From: Siminovitchia sp047228825
Lineage (GTDB): Bacteria > Bacillota > Bacilli > Bacillales > Bacillaceae_C
Length of the DNA: 64,000 bases
Direction: 5' to 3'
Assembly: GCF_047228825.1 (NCBI RefSeq)
Contig: NZ_JBFEGN010000007.1
Location: 25,437 to 89,436, forward strand
Shown here: piece after piece, positions 23,997 through 32,410 of the stretch
How the letters are laid out: each line of letters begins with the position of its first letter
Numbering within the stretch: position 1 is the first letter of the stretch
The notes under the pieces: model-generated
What the model saw: the letters and a program-made list of their open reading frames with translations, nothing else
What the model was told of the DNA's origin: nothing
Databases searched by the model: none
Translations under genes and position numbers: made by a program

Positions 23997-24770
23997 TTAT
24001 TGATTTTTAAAGTTTTCAATAGCGGAAACAGTAATGCCTTCTTTCTTTAATGCATCCGGAATGTATTTCGCAAATTCAAGGGCGGTTTTCCCGTCTCCGT
24101 GGATGCAGACAGTTTCGGCTTTGATCGGGATATCCTTCCCTTGGAGGGTGGCTACTTTTCCTTCTTTTACCATCCGGACCACCTGGTTGACTGCTTGCTC
24201 GTGATCGGTGATAAGCGCATTGGCTTCCCGTCTTGAAGTGAGCGTTCCGTCCTCTTGGTATGTCCGGTCCGAGAACACTTCATTTGCCGTTTTCAGCCCG
24301 ATTTTTTCGCCGGCTTTTACGAGCTCTGATCCGGAAAGGCCAAAAAGAATCAGTTCCGGATCCACTTTGTATACGGCTTCGGCGATTCCCTCTGATAGGG
24401 CGGCATTTTTGGCGGCCATATTAAATAAGGCGCCGTGCGGCTTTACGTGCTGTAGTTTTCCGCCTTCCGAAGAAACAAAGGCATGCAGCGCTCCAATCTG
24501 ATAAACCACGATGTCGTATGCTTCTTCCGGTGAAATGCTCATTTCTCTCCGGCCGAATCCCAACAGGTCAGGCAAACCGGGATGGGCACCGATGGCCACA
24601 TTTTTTTCCAAAGCATTTTTTACGGTTTTTTTCATAATGGATGGGTCTCCGGCGTGAAAACCGCAGGCAATATTGGCAGATGTAATATAATTCAAGATTT
24701 CATCGTCATTTCCAATCGTATAGGCTCCAAAGCTTTCTCCCATATCACAGTTTAAATCGACAATATACAT
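23997..24770 (-). CDS. pxpA: 5-oxoprolinase subunit A
   Basis: 257 aa LamB/YcsF family protein. Signatures are DLNCDMGESFG near the N-terminus, ANIACGFHAGDP with the conserved His, and VKPHGALFN. With PxpB and PxpC it forms the ATP-dependent 5-oxoprolinase that opens 5-oxo-L-proline to L-glutamate and removes a damage product of glutamine and glutamyl compounds. The start ATG shares its A with the pxpC stop (TAATG), so translation is coupled. Confidence 0.93.
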   Translation of the reverse strand: MYIVDLNCDMGESFGAYTIGNDDEILNYITSANIACGFHAGDPSIMKKTVKNALEKNVAIGAHPGLPDLLGFGRREMSISPEEAYDIVVYQIGALHAFVSSEGGKLQHVKPHGALFNMAAKNAALSEGIAEAVYKVDPELILFGLSGSELVKAGEKIGLKTANEVFSDRTYQEDGTLTSRREANALITDHEQAVNQVVRMVKEGKVATLQGKDIPIKAETVCIHGDGKTALEFAKYIPDALKKEGITVSAIENFKNQ

Positions 24771-25783
24771 TATGATTCCTCCTGAGTGATTTTTAAATGT
24801 ATCCCCTGTTTCAATTGTTCGATGGAAGTCTCCATTTCCAAAGATAATTCTTGGGCCTCTTCCAAGGAAATTTCCTCAAAAGAAATGGTTTCCCCAGGCT
24901 TCGTTTGGGCGATAAGCGGCAAGTCTGCTGAAGCGATCTGGCCGATTTTCGGATACCCGCCGACCGATTGGCGATCCGCCAAAAGAATGATCGGATTTCC
25001 GTCTGGAGGCACTTGGATTGAGCCAGTATTGATGGCCTCCGATACCATTTCCTTTGTTTCTTTCAGGTGAAGGGATGGTCCTTTTAACCGGTAACCCATC
25101 CGGTCCGATTCGGTTGTAACGGAAAAGGGTTTTTCAAATAAATCTGCTTGACTCGCTGTTTGAAACCAATAAAATTGAGGTCCTTTCATCGTTCGAATCG
25201 GTTTATGGTTCTCAAGGGACGGGTAAAGGCCTTCGGCAGCAGCCCAACTGCTTTCAGCAAACGGCTTGTTTTGGCATTGACCAGACAGATGCTCCATAAT
25301 CTTTTTGGAAATTGTGGAACAAGGACCGAATAAAAGGGAGTCACCTGCCTGCAGGGCACGTCCTTTGTAGCCGCCAACTGCAGCCCGGAGGTAAGTGGAT
25401 TTGCTCCCCATCACTATCGGAACATCGATCCCCCCGGCGACAGCCAAATAGGCCCGGCATCCTTTTACGGCATACTTAAAATCGAGCCGGGTACCTTTTT
25501 TGACAAAAACAGGCCGCCATGACCTTACTTGTTTTCCGTCCACAGCAGGGGAGAGGTCACCGCCGGTAATGGCGATTAATGCATCTTCTTCGAATTGGAT
25601 GGCAGGCCCGATCAACGTGATTTCAAGGGCAGCTTCAGTTTCATTGTTTCCAACAAGCAGATTGGCGATTCGGTGTGCCAAAGAATCCATTGCCCCGCTC
25701 GTTATAACGCCGTATTTTTGATAGCCGGTCCTTCCCAAATCCTGGACGGTTGTCATGAGCCCGGGACGCAATACTTTGATCAT
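24770..25783 (-). CDS. pxpC: 5-oxoprolinase subunit C (KipA-type)
   Basis: 337 aa. The start ATG 25783 overlaps the pxpB stop (ATGA), behind GGAGGGG. Family signatures: VLRPGLMTTVQDLGRTGYQK at the N-terminus, GAMDSLAHRIANLLVGN, ITGGDLSP, and SDRMGYRLKGP. It shares the cyclophilin-like urea-amidolyase domain fold with KipA and works as a complex with PxpB. Confidence 0.92.
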   Translation of the reverse strand: MIKVLRPGLMTTVQDLGRTGYQKYGVITSGAMDSLAHRIANLLVGNNETEAALEITLIGPAIQFEEDALIAITGGDLSPAVDGKQVRSWRPVFVKKGTRLDFKYAVKGCRAYLAVAGGIDVPIVMGSKSTYLRAAVGGYKGRALQAGDSLLFGPCSTISKKIMEHLSGQCQNKPFAESSWAAAEGLYPSLENHKPIRTMKGPQFYWFQTASQADLFEKPFSVTTESDRMGYRLKGPSLHLKETKEMVSEAINTGSIQVPPDGNPIILLADRQSVGGYPKIGQIASADLPLIAQTKPGETISFEEISLEEAQELSLEMETSIEQLKQGIHLKITQEES

Positions 25784-26493
25784 TGGTTCTGCCCCTCCCA
25801 CTCCCTGTACTCTTTTAAGCTGATCGGTTTGAATCTGATTTTGTCGCCTGCCTGCAGCAGTGTTGGAGGATCCTGCCGGGGATGGAACAGTTCCAGCGGT
25901 GTCCTGCCGATAAGCTGCCAGCCGCCGGGCGTTTCAATCGGATAAATCCCTGTTTGCTTGCCAGCAATCCCGACGGTTCTTGGGGGAATTTTCAGCCTTG
26001 GCGTTTCCCTTCTCGGCGTAGCAATTTTTTCCGGCATGCCGCCAACGAATGGGAAGCCGGGTGCAAACCCGATCATATAAACTGTATAATCCCCATTTGA
26101 ATGAATATCGATGACTTCTTCGGGGGTGAGTCCGTTACGTTCGGCGACATATGGCAAGTCAGGCCCGAACTCGCCCCCGTAACAGACGGGAATCTCGATC
26201 ACCCTTTGCTCTGCCTTTTTGTTTGCGGCATAAGAAGAGAGCAATTTCTCTATTCTTCGGCAAACGGTTTTATAAGGCGATTCGTTTTTTTTGGATAGCT
26301 TGGCAGCTTTCTGAAGGTCGTAAAAGAGTGTCACGGTTGTATAAGCCGGGACATACTCAATAAGCCAATCTTCATGCTGCCGTTCAAAAATTTGGCAGAC
26401 ACTTTGAACCAGACTTTGCGTCTGAAGATTTATCTCATCACCTAAATGGATCACGAGTGCGTTGTCGCCAAGCGGTTGGAGATTAAAGTTCAT
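25780..26493 (-). CDS. pxpB: 5-oxoprolinase subunit B (KipI-type)
   Basis: 237 aa; ATG 26493 behind GGGGTGA is chosen over the ATG at 26580, which would add 29 poorly conserved residues. Signatures: PLGDNALVIHLGDEIN, EYVPAYTTVTLFYD, then IPVCYGGEFGPDLPYVA, YMIGFAPGFPFVGG and PGGWQLIGRTP. First gene of the operon pxpB-pxpC-pxpA-ycsG-ycsI. Confidence 0.93.
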   Translation of the reverse strand: MNFNLQPLGDNALVIHLGDEINLQTQSLVQSVCQIFERQHEDWLIEYVPAYTTVTLFYDLQKAAKLSKKNESPYKTVCRRIEKLLSSYAANKKAEQRVIEIPVCYGGEFGPDLPYVAERNGLTPEEVIDIHSNGDYTVYMIGFAPGFPFVGGMPEKIATPRRETPRLKIPPRTVGIAGKQTGIYPIETPGGWQLIGRTPLELFHPRQDPPTLLQAGDKIRFKPISLKEYREWEGQNQ

Positions 26494-26614
26494 TTTTTCA
26501 CCCCATTTTTTCATATGTATCATCTTGCAGCAAGCTGGTCCGGGTGAATTTTCCGTCCGTGTAAACGTATTTTTTTGCAATCATTCGACCAAAAGCTACA
26601 ATCTTTGATAAACT

Positions 26615-26643
26615 ATTTTAGCACGCAGGATGTAAATGTACAA
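26615..26643 (-). promoter_or_regulatory. Sigma-A promoter of the pxp operon
   Basis: On the minus strand TTGTAC (26643-26638), 17-base spacer, TAAAAT (26620-26615). It lies in the gap between the ammonia-lyase gene and pxpB, so the operon has its own start. Confidence 0.65.
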
Positions 26644-26658
26644 AAATGGGGCCTGTTT

Positions 26659-27882
26659 TCAAAAGCGTATAGAATGCGCCCCTTTCCACACAATATCACG
26701 GTAGCGCTGTTTATCCGTATCCCCTTCAGTGTTGATTAAAAGGATCCTTGATTTCTTATCCAGCTGCAAATGTTCTTGCGCAAAGCGGGGATAAGCCATA
26801 AAAAGGTAATGCAACAGCCCCAGTGTTACAGCGCCGGATTCCCCTGAGATTATTTTTCGATCATCCCCAACCGGGTTTCCCAATACCCTCATACCCAGGG
26901 CAGCAATGGCATCGTTGCACGAAAAGGCAGCGTACGCTGTGTTGATTAGAATACGATACGCCCTTTCATTCGGAACACCGCAGGCAAGCCCTGCCATGAT
27001 CGTATCCAAATTACCTGTAACGGTTTTCATTTTCCCTGTTAAAAAAGAGCGGTAAAAGCAATCGGCCTGATCCGGTTCCACGATAATGATGGTTGGATGA
27101 TCCGCTCCGTAATATTGGGCGAAATAAGCGGCAATGCCGGCAGCAAACGATCCGACCCCTGCCTGGAGAAAGATGTGTGTCGGCGGTTGTACATCATTCG
27201 TTTCTATTTCCTCAATGATCTCAAGGGCAATCGCAGCATATCCTTGCATAATCCAAAGAGGAATGTCTTCGTATCCTTCCCATGCCGTGTCCTGGATAAG
27301 GACCCAGCCATTTTCTTCCGCCAATCTGGCGCATAATTTCACCGTTTCATCATAGTTTACATTCGTTATGCCGGCATGGGCTCCTTCCTTGCGGATCGCT
27401 GCTAATCGGGCCTTGGAGGATCCCTTCGGCATATACACAACGGACTGCTGCCCAAGTTCACGGGCTGCCCAGGCAACACCGCGCCCGTGATTGCCGTCTG
27501 TCGCCGTAATAAACGTGATGTTTCCCAGCCTTTCCTTTATCTCCGGAGAGGTCAATTTTTCAAAGGAAAGTTCTTCAACCGGTTTATCCAGCCTCTTTGC
27601 CAAGTATTGTCCGATGGCATAAATGCCGCCCATCACTTTAAAGGCGTTTAAGCCAAAGCGTTGTGATTCATCTTTTACTTGAACGGCCTCCACATTCCAT
27701 TCATTGGCCAGATGATGCAACGAAACAAGGGGAGTGTTCGAATAGTTTTTATGGGATTTTTGAAACGGCAAAACGTTGTTGATCTTTTCATAAGAAAAAT
27801 GACCCAAATCCTTTAAGGCATTTTTGGGCTGGATTCGCTTATTAACTGCCCACTTTACATGCATAAACGAATTTTCAATCAA
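26659..27882 (-). CDS. dpaL: Diaminopropionate ammonia-lyase
   Basis: 407 aa PLP enzyme, fold type II. The PLP-binding Lys lies in FGLNAFKVMGG (near residue 82), the phosphate-binding/Asn segment is TATDGNHGRGVAWAARELG, and the glycine-rich loop is LQAGVGSFAAG. Residue order and size match YgeX/DpaL, which splits 2,3-diaminopropionate into pyruvate and two ammonia and also acts on D-serine. The start is TTG behind GGGGTGA; an ATG seven codons in is possible. It lies directly upstream of the pxp operon on the same strand, suggesting a shared role in salvage of non-standard amino acids. Confidence 0.88.
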   Translation of the reverse strand: MIENSFMHVKWAVNKRIQPKNALKDLGHFSYEKINNVLPFQKSHKNYSNTPLVSLHHLANEWNVEAVQVKDESQRFGLNAFKVMGGIYAIGQYLAKRLDKPVEELSFEKLTSPEIKERLGNITFITATDGNHGRGVAWAARELGQQSVVYMPKGSSKARLAAIRKEGAHAGITNVNYDETVKLCARLAEENGWVLIQDTAWEGYEDIPLWIMQGYAAIALEIIEEIETNDVQPPTHIFLQAGVGSFAAGIAAYFAQYYGADHPTIIIVEPDQADCFYRSFLTGKMKTVTGNLDTIMAGLACGVPNERAYRILINTAYAAFSCNDAIAALGMRVLGNPVGDDRKIISGESGAVTLGLLHYLFMAYPRFAQEHLQLDKKSRILLINTEGDTDKQRYRDIVWKGAHSIRF

Positions 27883-28074
27883 TCTTTCATCACCCCGTTT
27901 GCAAATTGACTACCTTATTACCATAGAGGAAACAAACTGATTTTGCCAATACAACAAATAGGCTCCGTTACCCATATTATTTTAAAAAAAGTTATGAATC
28001 TGCTAAAATATGAACAAATAATGAAACATGATCATCAATCACTCTTCCAAATAGAATGAAAGAGGGAGTGCTCC

Positions 28075-28902
28075 ATGGTATTGACTTATCACGAGGATCA
28101 AGACATTAAAGCATTTTTGAAGGAAAATAGAGATCAATTTGAAAAGCGGCTTTTGGAGGAAGCAGTCAACGTTCGTGATAAAATTGACGAAATTCGCCAA
28201 ATCGGAAATATTAATCTGATGGAAAATGCCCACAAACTTGTTTTATACGTTGTGGAGGGCAGAGGACAAGAGCTTGTTGCCTTTGCAAACCAGGAAGGGG
28301 AGGCCTGGGAACGATTTTCTCTTACCTTGTCTTTTAAACTTGAGTGGGTGCAGGCGATTCGCCGGACACTTTGGGCTTTTCTTCATGAATATGATTATTT
28401 GAAGGGTAAAGAAGTACATATTGACCAATTTTATGCACAGGAAAAAGAGATCAACCAAAGAATTGACCAGTTCCTCAATCGCTTCTTTATCTCCTATTCC
28501 AAATTTAAGGATGAGCTGATTGAATCACAGAGGAAAATCATGGATCACTTATCCGTTCCAATTATCCCAATTGATGCCGCCATCAGCGTCCTTCCTTTAA
28601 TCGGAAGCATCGACAGCAGGCGTTCTGCCTCCATCGTTGAAAAAGTGCTGATGGAAATCGCGAACAAACGCATTCAAACGTTGATTATAGACTTGTTCGG
28701 AGTCGGCGACATGGAAGCGGATGTAATCGATAAATTTTTAAAATTGATTGACGGGATTGAAATGATGGGATGCAAAGCCGTCATGACCGGCCTGCATCCG
28801 GTTGTGGCCAAGAAAATGATTGATCTGGGAGTCTCTATTGGAAACAAAGCCATTTTGAAAGGGACACTTCAGCAGGCAATCCAAGATTATCTTTTAAAAT
28901 AA
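28075..28902 (+). CDS. RsbR-type stressosome protein with STAS domain
   Basis: 275 aa; RBS AGAGGGAG. The N-terminal ~150 residues are helical (non-haem globin-like sensor of RsbR proteins). A linker helix (KFKDELIESQRKIMDHLSVPIIPI) follows, then a STAS domain from about residue 160. In RsbRA the segment GTIDTERA carries the phosphorylated Thr171; here it reads GSIDSRRS, with Ser. The second site region (DITGVPVVDT in RsbRA) reads DLFGVGDMEA and has no Thr/Ser. So it is a stressosome scaffold paralogue with an altered phosphorylation pattern, probably feeding the sigma-B cascade. Confidence 0.8.
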   Translation: MVLTYHEDQDIKAFLKENRDQFEKRLLEEAVNVRDKIDEIRQIGNINLMENAHKLVLYVVEGRGQELVAFANQEGEAWERFSLTLSFKLEWVQAIRRTLWAFLHEYDYLKGKEVHIDQFYAQEKEINQRIDQFLNRFFISYSKFKDELIESQRKIMDHLSVPIIPIDAAISVLPLIGSIDSRRSASIVEKVLMEIANKRIQTLIIDLFGVGDMEADVIDKFLKLIDGIEMMGCKAVMTGLHPVVAKKMIDLGVSIGNKAILKGTLQQAIQDYLLK

Positions 28903-28944
28903 TGGGGATTGACAAATGAATAGCTGAAAAGGGAGGCGGTCTGA

Positions 28945-30231
28945 TTGGAACAAAAACCAACGATACGGGTGCTCATTGCCAGTCTGATAGGAAGTTCCAT
29001 CGAGTGGTTTGATTACTTCTTGTATGGAACGGTTGCTGCTCTCGTATTCAACGATTTGTTTTTCCATGCGGATGATCCCACAGTTGGTTTATTGCTGGCA
29101 TATGCATCATTCGCTTTGGCTTTCTTTATCCGCCCGATTGGCGGAATTATTTTCAGCCATATTGGAGATCGGATTGGCCGCAAAAAAACGCTCGTATTAA
29201 CGTTGTCCCTTATGGGGGGAGCGACGGTATTGATGGGATTGTTGCCGACCTATTATTCTATTGGCACAATGGCTCCGGTTTTGCTTATCCTGCTTCGCCT
29301 CATTCAAGGTTTGGGCCTTGGGGGCGAATGGGGAGGCGCCCTTTTGCTTGCTGTTGAGTACGCACCGAAAGAAAAACGCGGATTTTTTGGCAGTATTCCG
29401 CAAATGGGCGTTACGATCGGCATGCTGCTCGGAACATTGGCACTTTCACTGATGTCGCTGCTTCCGGAAAATGCTTTTATGACGTGGGGATGGAGAGTTC
29501 CTTTTATTTTAAGCGCCCTATTGGTTGTTTTCGGTTTATGGATACGTAAAGGAATTGATGAAACGCCGTCTTTTAAGGCAGCCCAGGAGAAAGGCGAAAT
29601 TGCGAGAGTGCCTTTTGTGGAAACGATGCGCACCCATTGGAAAGAAGTGTTGATCGCGATCGGGGGAAAAGTGGTGGAAACCGCACCATTCTATATTTTC
29701 TCAACATTCATCGTTTCATATGCAACAGCCAATCTCGGCTTTTCAAGAACGGTTACATTGAATGCGGTTACCATCGCGACTGTTATCACGACACTGCTGA
29801 TCCCTGTTATGGGAAGGCTTTCAGATAAAGTGGGCCGGAAACCGCTTTATGTTGGCGGTACCGTGTTAATGATTTTATATGCATTTCCGTACTTTTGGCT
29901 GCTGCATCAAAATTCCAAGGTGCTGCTCATTTTGGCTACCGTTTTGGGGTTAGGCATTATTTGGGCGCCGATCACGGCCGTTCTCGGTACAATGTTTTCG
30001 GAAATTTTCAGATCAAACGTGAGATATACAGGCATATCCCTGGGTTACCAAATTGGGGCCGCTGTCGCAGGAGGAACCGCACCGCTTGTTGCTACAGCAC
30101 TGCTTCGTGCATACAACAATTCGTATGTTCCCGTTGCCTTATATATCATTTTTACTTCCGTCATTTCACTGATTGCCATTGCGGCGGTCCGTGACAGGAA
30201 GGATGAAGAATTGGATGAAAAAGCCGGATAA
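28945..30231 (+). CDS. MFS transporter, metabolite:H+ symporter (MHS) type
   Basis: 428 aa from TTG 28945 behind GGGAGG. Twelve hydrophobic segments; the first reads IGSSIEWFDYFLYG, a hallmark of the MHS (ProP/KgtP/ShiA-like) subfamily. The cytoplasmic loop 2-3 motif GDRIGRKKTLV and the helix 4 region GLGLGGEWGGA are present. Members take up compatible solutes, dicarboxylates, shikimate or citrate-like compounds with protons. The ornithine-cyclodeaminase-like gene is 112 bases downstream, so an amino acid or organic acid substrate is likely. Confidence 0.88.
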   Translation: MEQKPTIRVLIASLIGSSIEWFDYFLYGTVAALVFNDLFFHADDPTVGLLLAYASFALAFFIRPIGGIIFSHIGDRIGRKKTLVLTLSLMGGATVLMGLLPTYYSIGTMAPVLLILLRLIQGLGLGGEWGGALLLAVEYAPKEKRGFFGSIPQMGVTIGMLLGTLALSLMSLLPENAFMTWGWRVPFILSALLVVFGLWIRKGIDETPSFKAAQEKGEIARVPFVETMRTHWKEVLIAIGGKVVETAPFYIFSTFIVSYATANLGFSRTVTLNAVTIATVITTLLIPVMGRLSDKVGRKPLYVGGTVLMILYAFPYFWLLHQNSKVLLILATVLGLGIIWAPITAVLGTMFSEIFRSNVRYTGISLGYQIGAAVAGGTAPLVATALLRAYNNSYVPVALYIIFTSVISLIAIAAVRDRKDEELDEKAG

Positions 30232-30244
30232 TCTGTTTATTTAG

Positions 30245-30274
30245 GAGATCGCCCATTCGGTGATTCTTTTTTTA
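30245..30274 (+). terminator. Terminator after the MHS transporter gene
   Basis: GATCGCC pairs with GGTGATT (one G-T pair), followed by seven T. The IS605-like repeat starts directly behind it. Confidence 0.6.
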
Positions 30275-30276
30275 CG

Positions 30277-30322
30277 CTTTAGGGTTACGGAACCTCCCCA
30301 TTTCAATGGGGAGAGGTTTCAG
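30277..30322 (+). repeat. IS605-type right-end hairpin, solo copy
   Basis: CTTTAGGGT, then AACCTCCCCATT/AATGGGGAGAGGTT hairpin and TTTCAG. 46 bases that recur, in inverse orientation and with two mismatches, at 60836-60881 at the end of a tnpB-like remnant. It is followed immediately by the AGAGAGGGGAG ribosome binding site of the next gene. Confidence 0.75.
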
Positions 30323-30343
30323 AAAAGAGAGGGGAGTAAATCG

Positions 30344-31333
30344 TTGCTTATTTTGACTGAAGAAGAAGTCCGATCCATTTACTCAATGAAAGAAGCGATT
30401 GCCGACATCGAACAGGCGCTGCAATTAAATGTACAGGGCCTGGTGGAAAATCCCGAACGAACGGTAATCAACTACCCGAAAAAGCGGGCTTCCGCTTTAT
30501 TTATGCCCAGTGCCATTGAACCGATCGGCATTTCCGCCGTAAAAGTTGTAACCATTTTTCCTGATAATCCAGCCGTTGGCAAGAAAACGACACAAGGCGT
30601 CATCTTGCTGAGTGATACGGAAAACGGAGACCACTTGGCCTGCATGGATGCATCCTATTTGACAAGGCTCCGGACCGGCGCCGCAAGCGGGGCTGCCACG
30701 AAGAAGCTTGCAAAAGAAGATGCAGATTCTGTGGCGGTCATCGGCTGCGGGAGAATGGCAGAAGAGCAGCTGCAAGCTGTATTGGAAATCCGCCCGATCC
30801 AAAAGATTTTGCTTTTTAATCGGACGAAAGAGCGGGCTGAGCAATTTGCCGGACGCATTTCCGGCCTGGCGCCAACGTACAGTGGAGCTGTTCAAATTGT
30901 GAATGAGGCAGATTTCTCTGTGAGGGAAGCGGATATTGTCATTTGCAGCACCCGTTCGGAAACGCCTGTTTTTTCGGGTGAAATGCTGCGCCCCGGAACA
31001 CATATTAATGGTGTCGGTTCTTACCTTCCGCATATGCAGGAAGTGGACGAAATTACATTGCAAAAATGCAGCAAGATTGTTGTCGATACAATTCATGGGG
31101 TTAAGGAGGAAGCGGGAGATTTTATCATTCCCGAAAAGAGGGGAGCGTGGGACTTCTCGATGCTGCATGGGGAGCTTGGCGAACTCGTATCGGGTTTGAT
31201 TGCCGGTAGAGAGTCGGAGGATGAAATTACCTTCTTTAAATCAGTCGGCATCGCTTACTTTGATCTTGTTGTCGCGGCCGCTGTTTTTAAAAAGGCCAAA
31301 GCATCCGGAGTTGGAACCGAAGTGAATCTATAA
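30344..31333 (+). CDS. Ornithine cyclodeaminase/mu-crystallin family enzyme
   Basis: 329 aa from TTG 30344, seven bases after GAGGGGAG; the ATG at 30260 lies before the repeat and is rejected. Signatures: LTEEEVRSIYSMKEAIADIE, the substrate-binding Lys region VKVVTIFPDNP, LTRLRTGAASGAATKKLA, and the Rossmann motif VIGCGRMAEEQLQA. Enzymes of this family are NAD(P)-dependent ornithine cyclodeaminases, pyrroline-2-carboxylate (proline/hydroxyproline) reductases or alanine dehydrogenases. They cannot be told apart here. Confidence 0.85.
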   Translation: MLILTEEEVRSIYSMKEAIADIEQALQLNVQGLVENPERTVINYPKKRASALFMPSAIEPIGISAVKVVTIFPDNPAVGKKTTQGVILLSDTENGDHLACMDASYLTRLRTGAASGAATKKLAKEDADSVAVIGCGRMAEEQLQAVLEIRPIQKILLFNRTKERAEQFAGRISGLAPTYSGAVQIVNEADFSVREADIVICSTRSETPVFSGEMLRPGTHINGVGSYLPHMQEVDEITLQKCSKIVVDTIHGVKEEAGDFIIPEKRGAWDFSMLHGELGELVSGLIAGRESEDEITFFKSVGIAYFDLVVAAAVFKKAKASGVGTEVNL

Positions 31334-31336
31334 AAA

Positions 31337-31370
31337 ATCCGGGAAATCCTGCTTAGGAAATCCCGGTTTT
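31337..31370. terminator. Bidirectional terminator between the cyclodeaminase-like gene and queT
   Basis: CCGGGA/TCCCGG outer arms with an inner ATCCT/AGGA stem, flanked by A and T runs on both sides. Confidence 0.85.
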
Positions 31371-31857
31371 ATGATAAAAGCTTGTCAAAGCCGACCCGCT
31401 TGTTCAAGTAAAAGACGATAGGCATTCCGGCCAGCATGACAACAAATTCGCCCACTGCCACCGTGAACCAAGTGATCAGGAACGGAAAGCCAAGGACAAG
31501 TTTCAACTCGAGGGCAATGATAAACATGGTAAAAGTAAAGACAACTGTATTAAAAAACATCCGTGCCCAAATATTTTTAATCAACCTTCCGGAGAAAATC
31601 GTAATGAGCAGGGCGATCAACGATTGGCCCACTCCGAAAACAAGATCATAAACGCCAAGTGGCGAAAACAGCAGGTTCGTTAAAAAGACGCCGATCACAA
31701 TTCCAAAAATATATTTTTTATTGAAAACAACGAGGTGGTTAAACATTTCGGACACACGAAATTGGATGTTCGTAAATCCAAAAGGCTGGATAAAAAAGGA
31801 AACGGCAATGTACAGTGCCGCCAAGATGCCGTTAACGGCCAACGTTCTTAACTTCAT
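31369..31857 (-). CDS. queT: Queuosine precursor transporter QueT (ECF substrate-binding component)
   Basis: 162 aa with five to six hydrophobic segments. It starts MKLRTLAVNGILAALYIAVS; typical QueT pieces are FGFTNIQFRVSEMFNHLVVFN and GVGQSLIALLITIF. Of two in-frame ATGs, 31857 is eight bases after AAGGAG, whereas 31863 is only two bases away. QueT is the S component that works with a shared ECF energising module to import preQ0/preQ1. The preQ1-I riboswitch overlapping its RBS supports the assignment. Confidence 0.9.
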   Translation of the reverse strand: MKLRTLAVNGILAALYIAVSFFIQPFGFTNIQFRVSEMFNHLVVFNKKYIFGIVIGVFLTNLLFSPLGVYDLVFGVGQSLIALLITIFSGRLIKNIWARMFFNTVVFTFTMFIIALELKLVLGFPFLITWFTVAVGEFVVMLAGMPIVFYLNKRVGFDKLLS

Positions 31858-31865
31858 AAACATCT

Positions 31866-31905
31866 CTCCTTAGTTTTGATAACGTGGGATGGTTTCGAAC
31901 CACGC
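31866..31905 (-). ncRNA. preQ1-I riboswitch
   Basis: On the minus strand the stem GCGTGG/CCACG, loop TTCGAAACCATC, then TTATCAAAACTAAGGAG. The A-rich tail ending in AACTAAGG is the preQ1-I signature, and its last bases are the Shine-Dalgarno of queT. Binding of preQ1 should close the pseudoknot and block translation. Confidence 0.88.
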
Positions 31906-32023
31906 GGGCACAAAAGCCCGAATCTTTATAGTAACGCCGTACATATACTTCCGTCAACCAAGAAAGCTTGACCGGCTTATTCGTGGGAAAAACAGCGCTT
32001 TTGCGTTAAAATTTTTGCCCAAC

Positions 32024-32056
32024 AAAAAACAGGATGCCTGATCAGGCATTCCTGTT
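32024..32056 (-). terminator. Terminator of the 71-aa protein gene
   Basis: Palindrome with ACAGGA and TCCTGT arms around GCCTGATCAGGC; a T run follows on the minus strand. Confidence 0.8.
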
Positions 32057-32270
32057 ATTTATCAAGTGAATCACCGCGCATGTATTGTTCGAATTCTTTC
32101 ATGTCTTTATTTTTCGTATTGGCCAGATGCATTGGATTGGGCGGGTCTTCATCGTGAGTGATGACGCCCATTGTCGGGTTTTGCAATCCGGGATCATTAA
32201 TGATGTTTTCGGATGTTCCGTCAATATGTGCAGTTGTTTGGGATCCGACATTTTCAGTTTTTCTCGGCAT
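32055..32270 (-). CDS. Small hydrophilic protein of unknown function
   Basis: 71 aa, ATG 32270 with AAAGGAG nine bases upstream; an upstream TTG touches the RBS. It is polar and rich in Asn, Asp and Thr. It contains PRKTENVGSQTTAHIDGTSE and ends EFEQYMRGDSLDK. No membrane segment or Cys. Disordered hydrophilic small proteins of this kind are common in spores of Bacillaceae, but I recognise no family. It has its own terminator, so it is a real transcription unit. Confidence 0.65.
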   Translation of the reverse strand: MPRKTENVGSQTTAHIDGTSENIINDPGLQNPTMGVITHDEDPPNPMHLANTKNKDMKEFEQYMRGDSLDK

Positions 32271-32410
32271 TGTGTTCAACTCCTTTATCTTTTATGATGG
32301 GAAAAAGGAACGTAAATATACATATGTAGATAAATAGGAAAGTTCCTGAAGAAATTATTTGCAGCCTATGCTACACTAAAGGAAAAAAGCAGCCGAGAAA
32401 AGGAGATACT

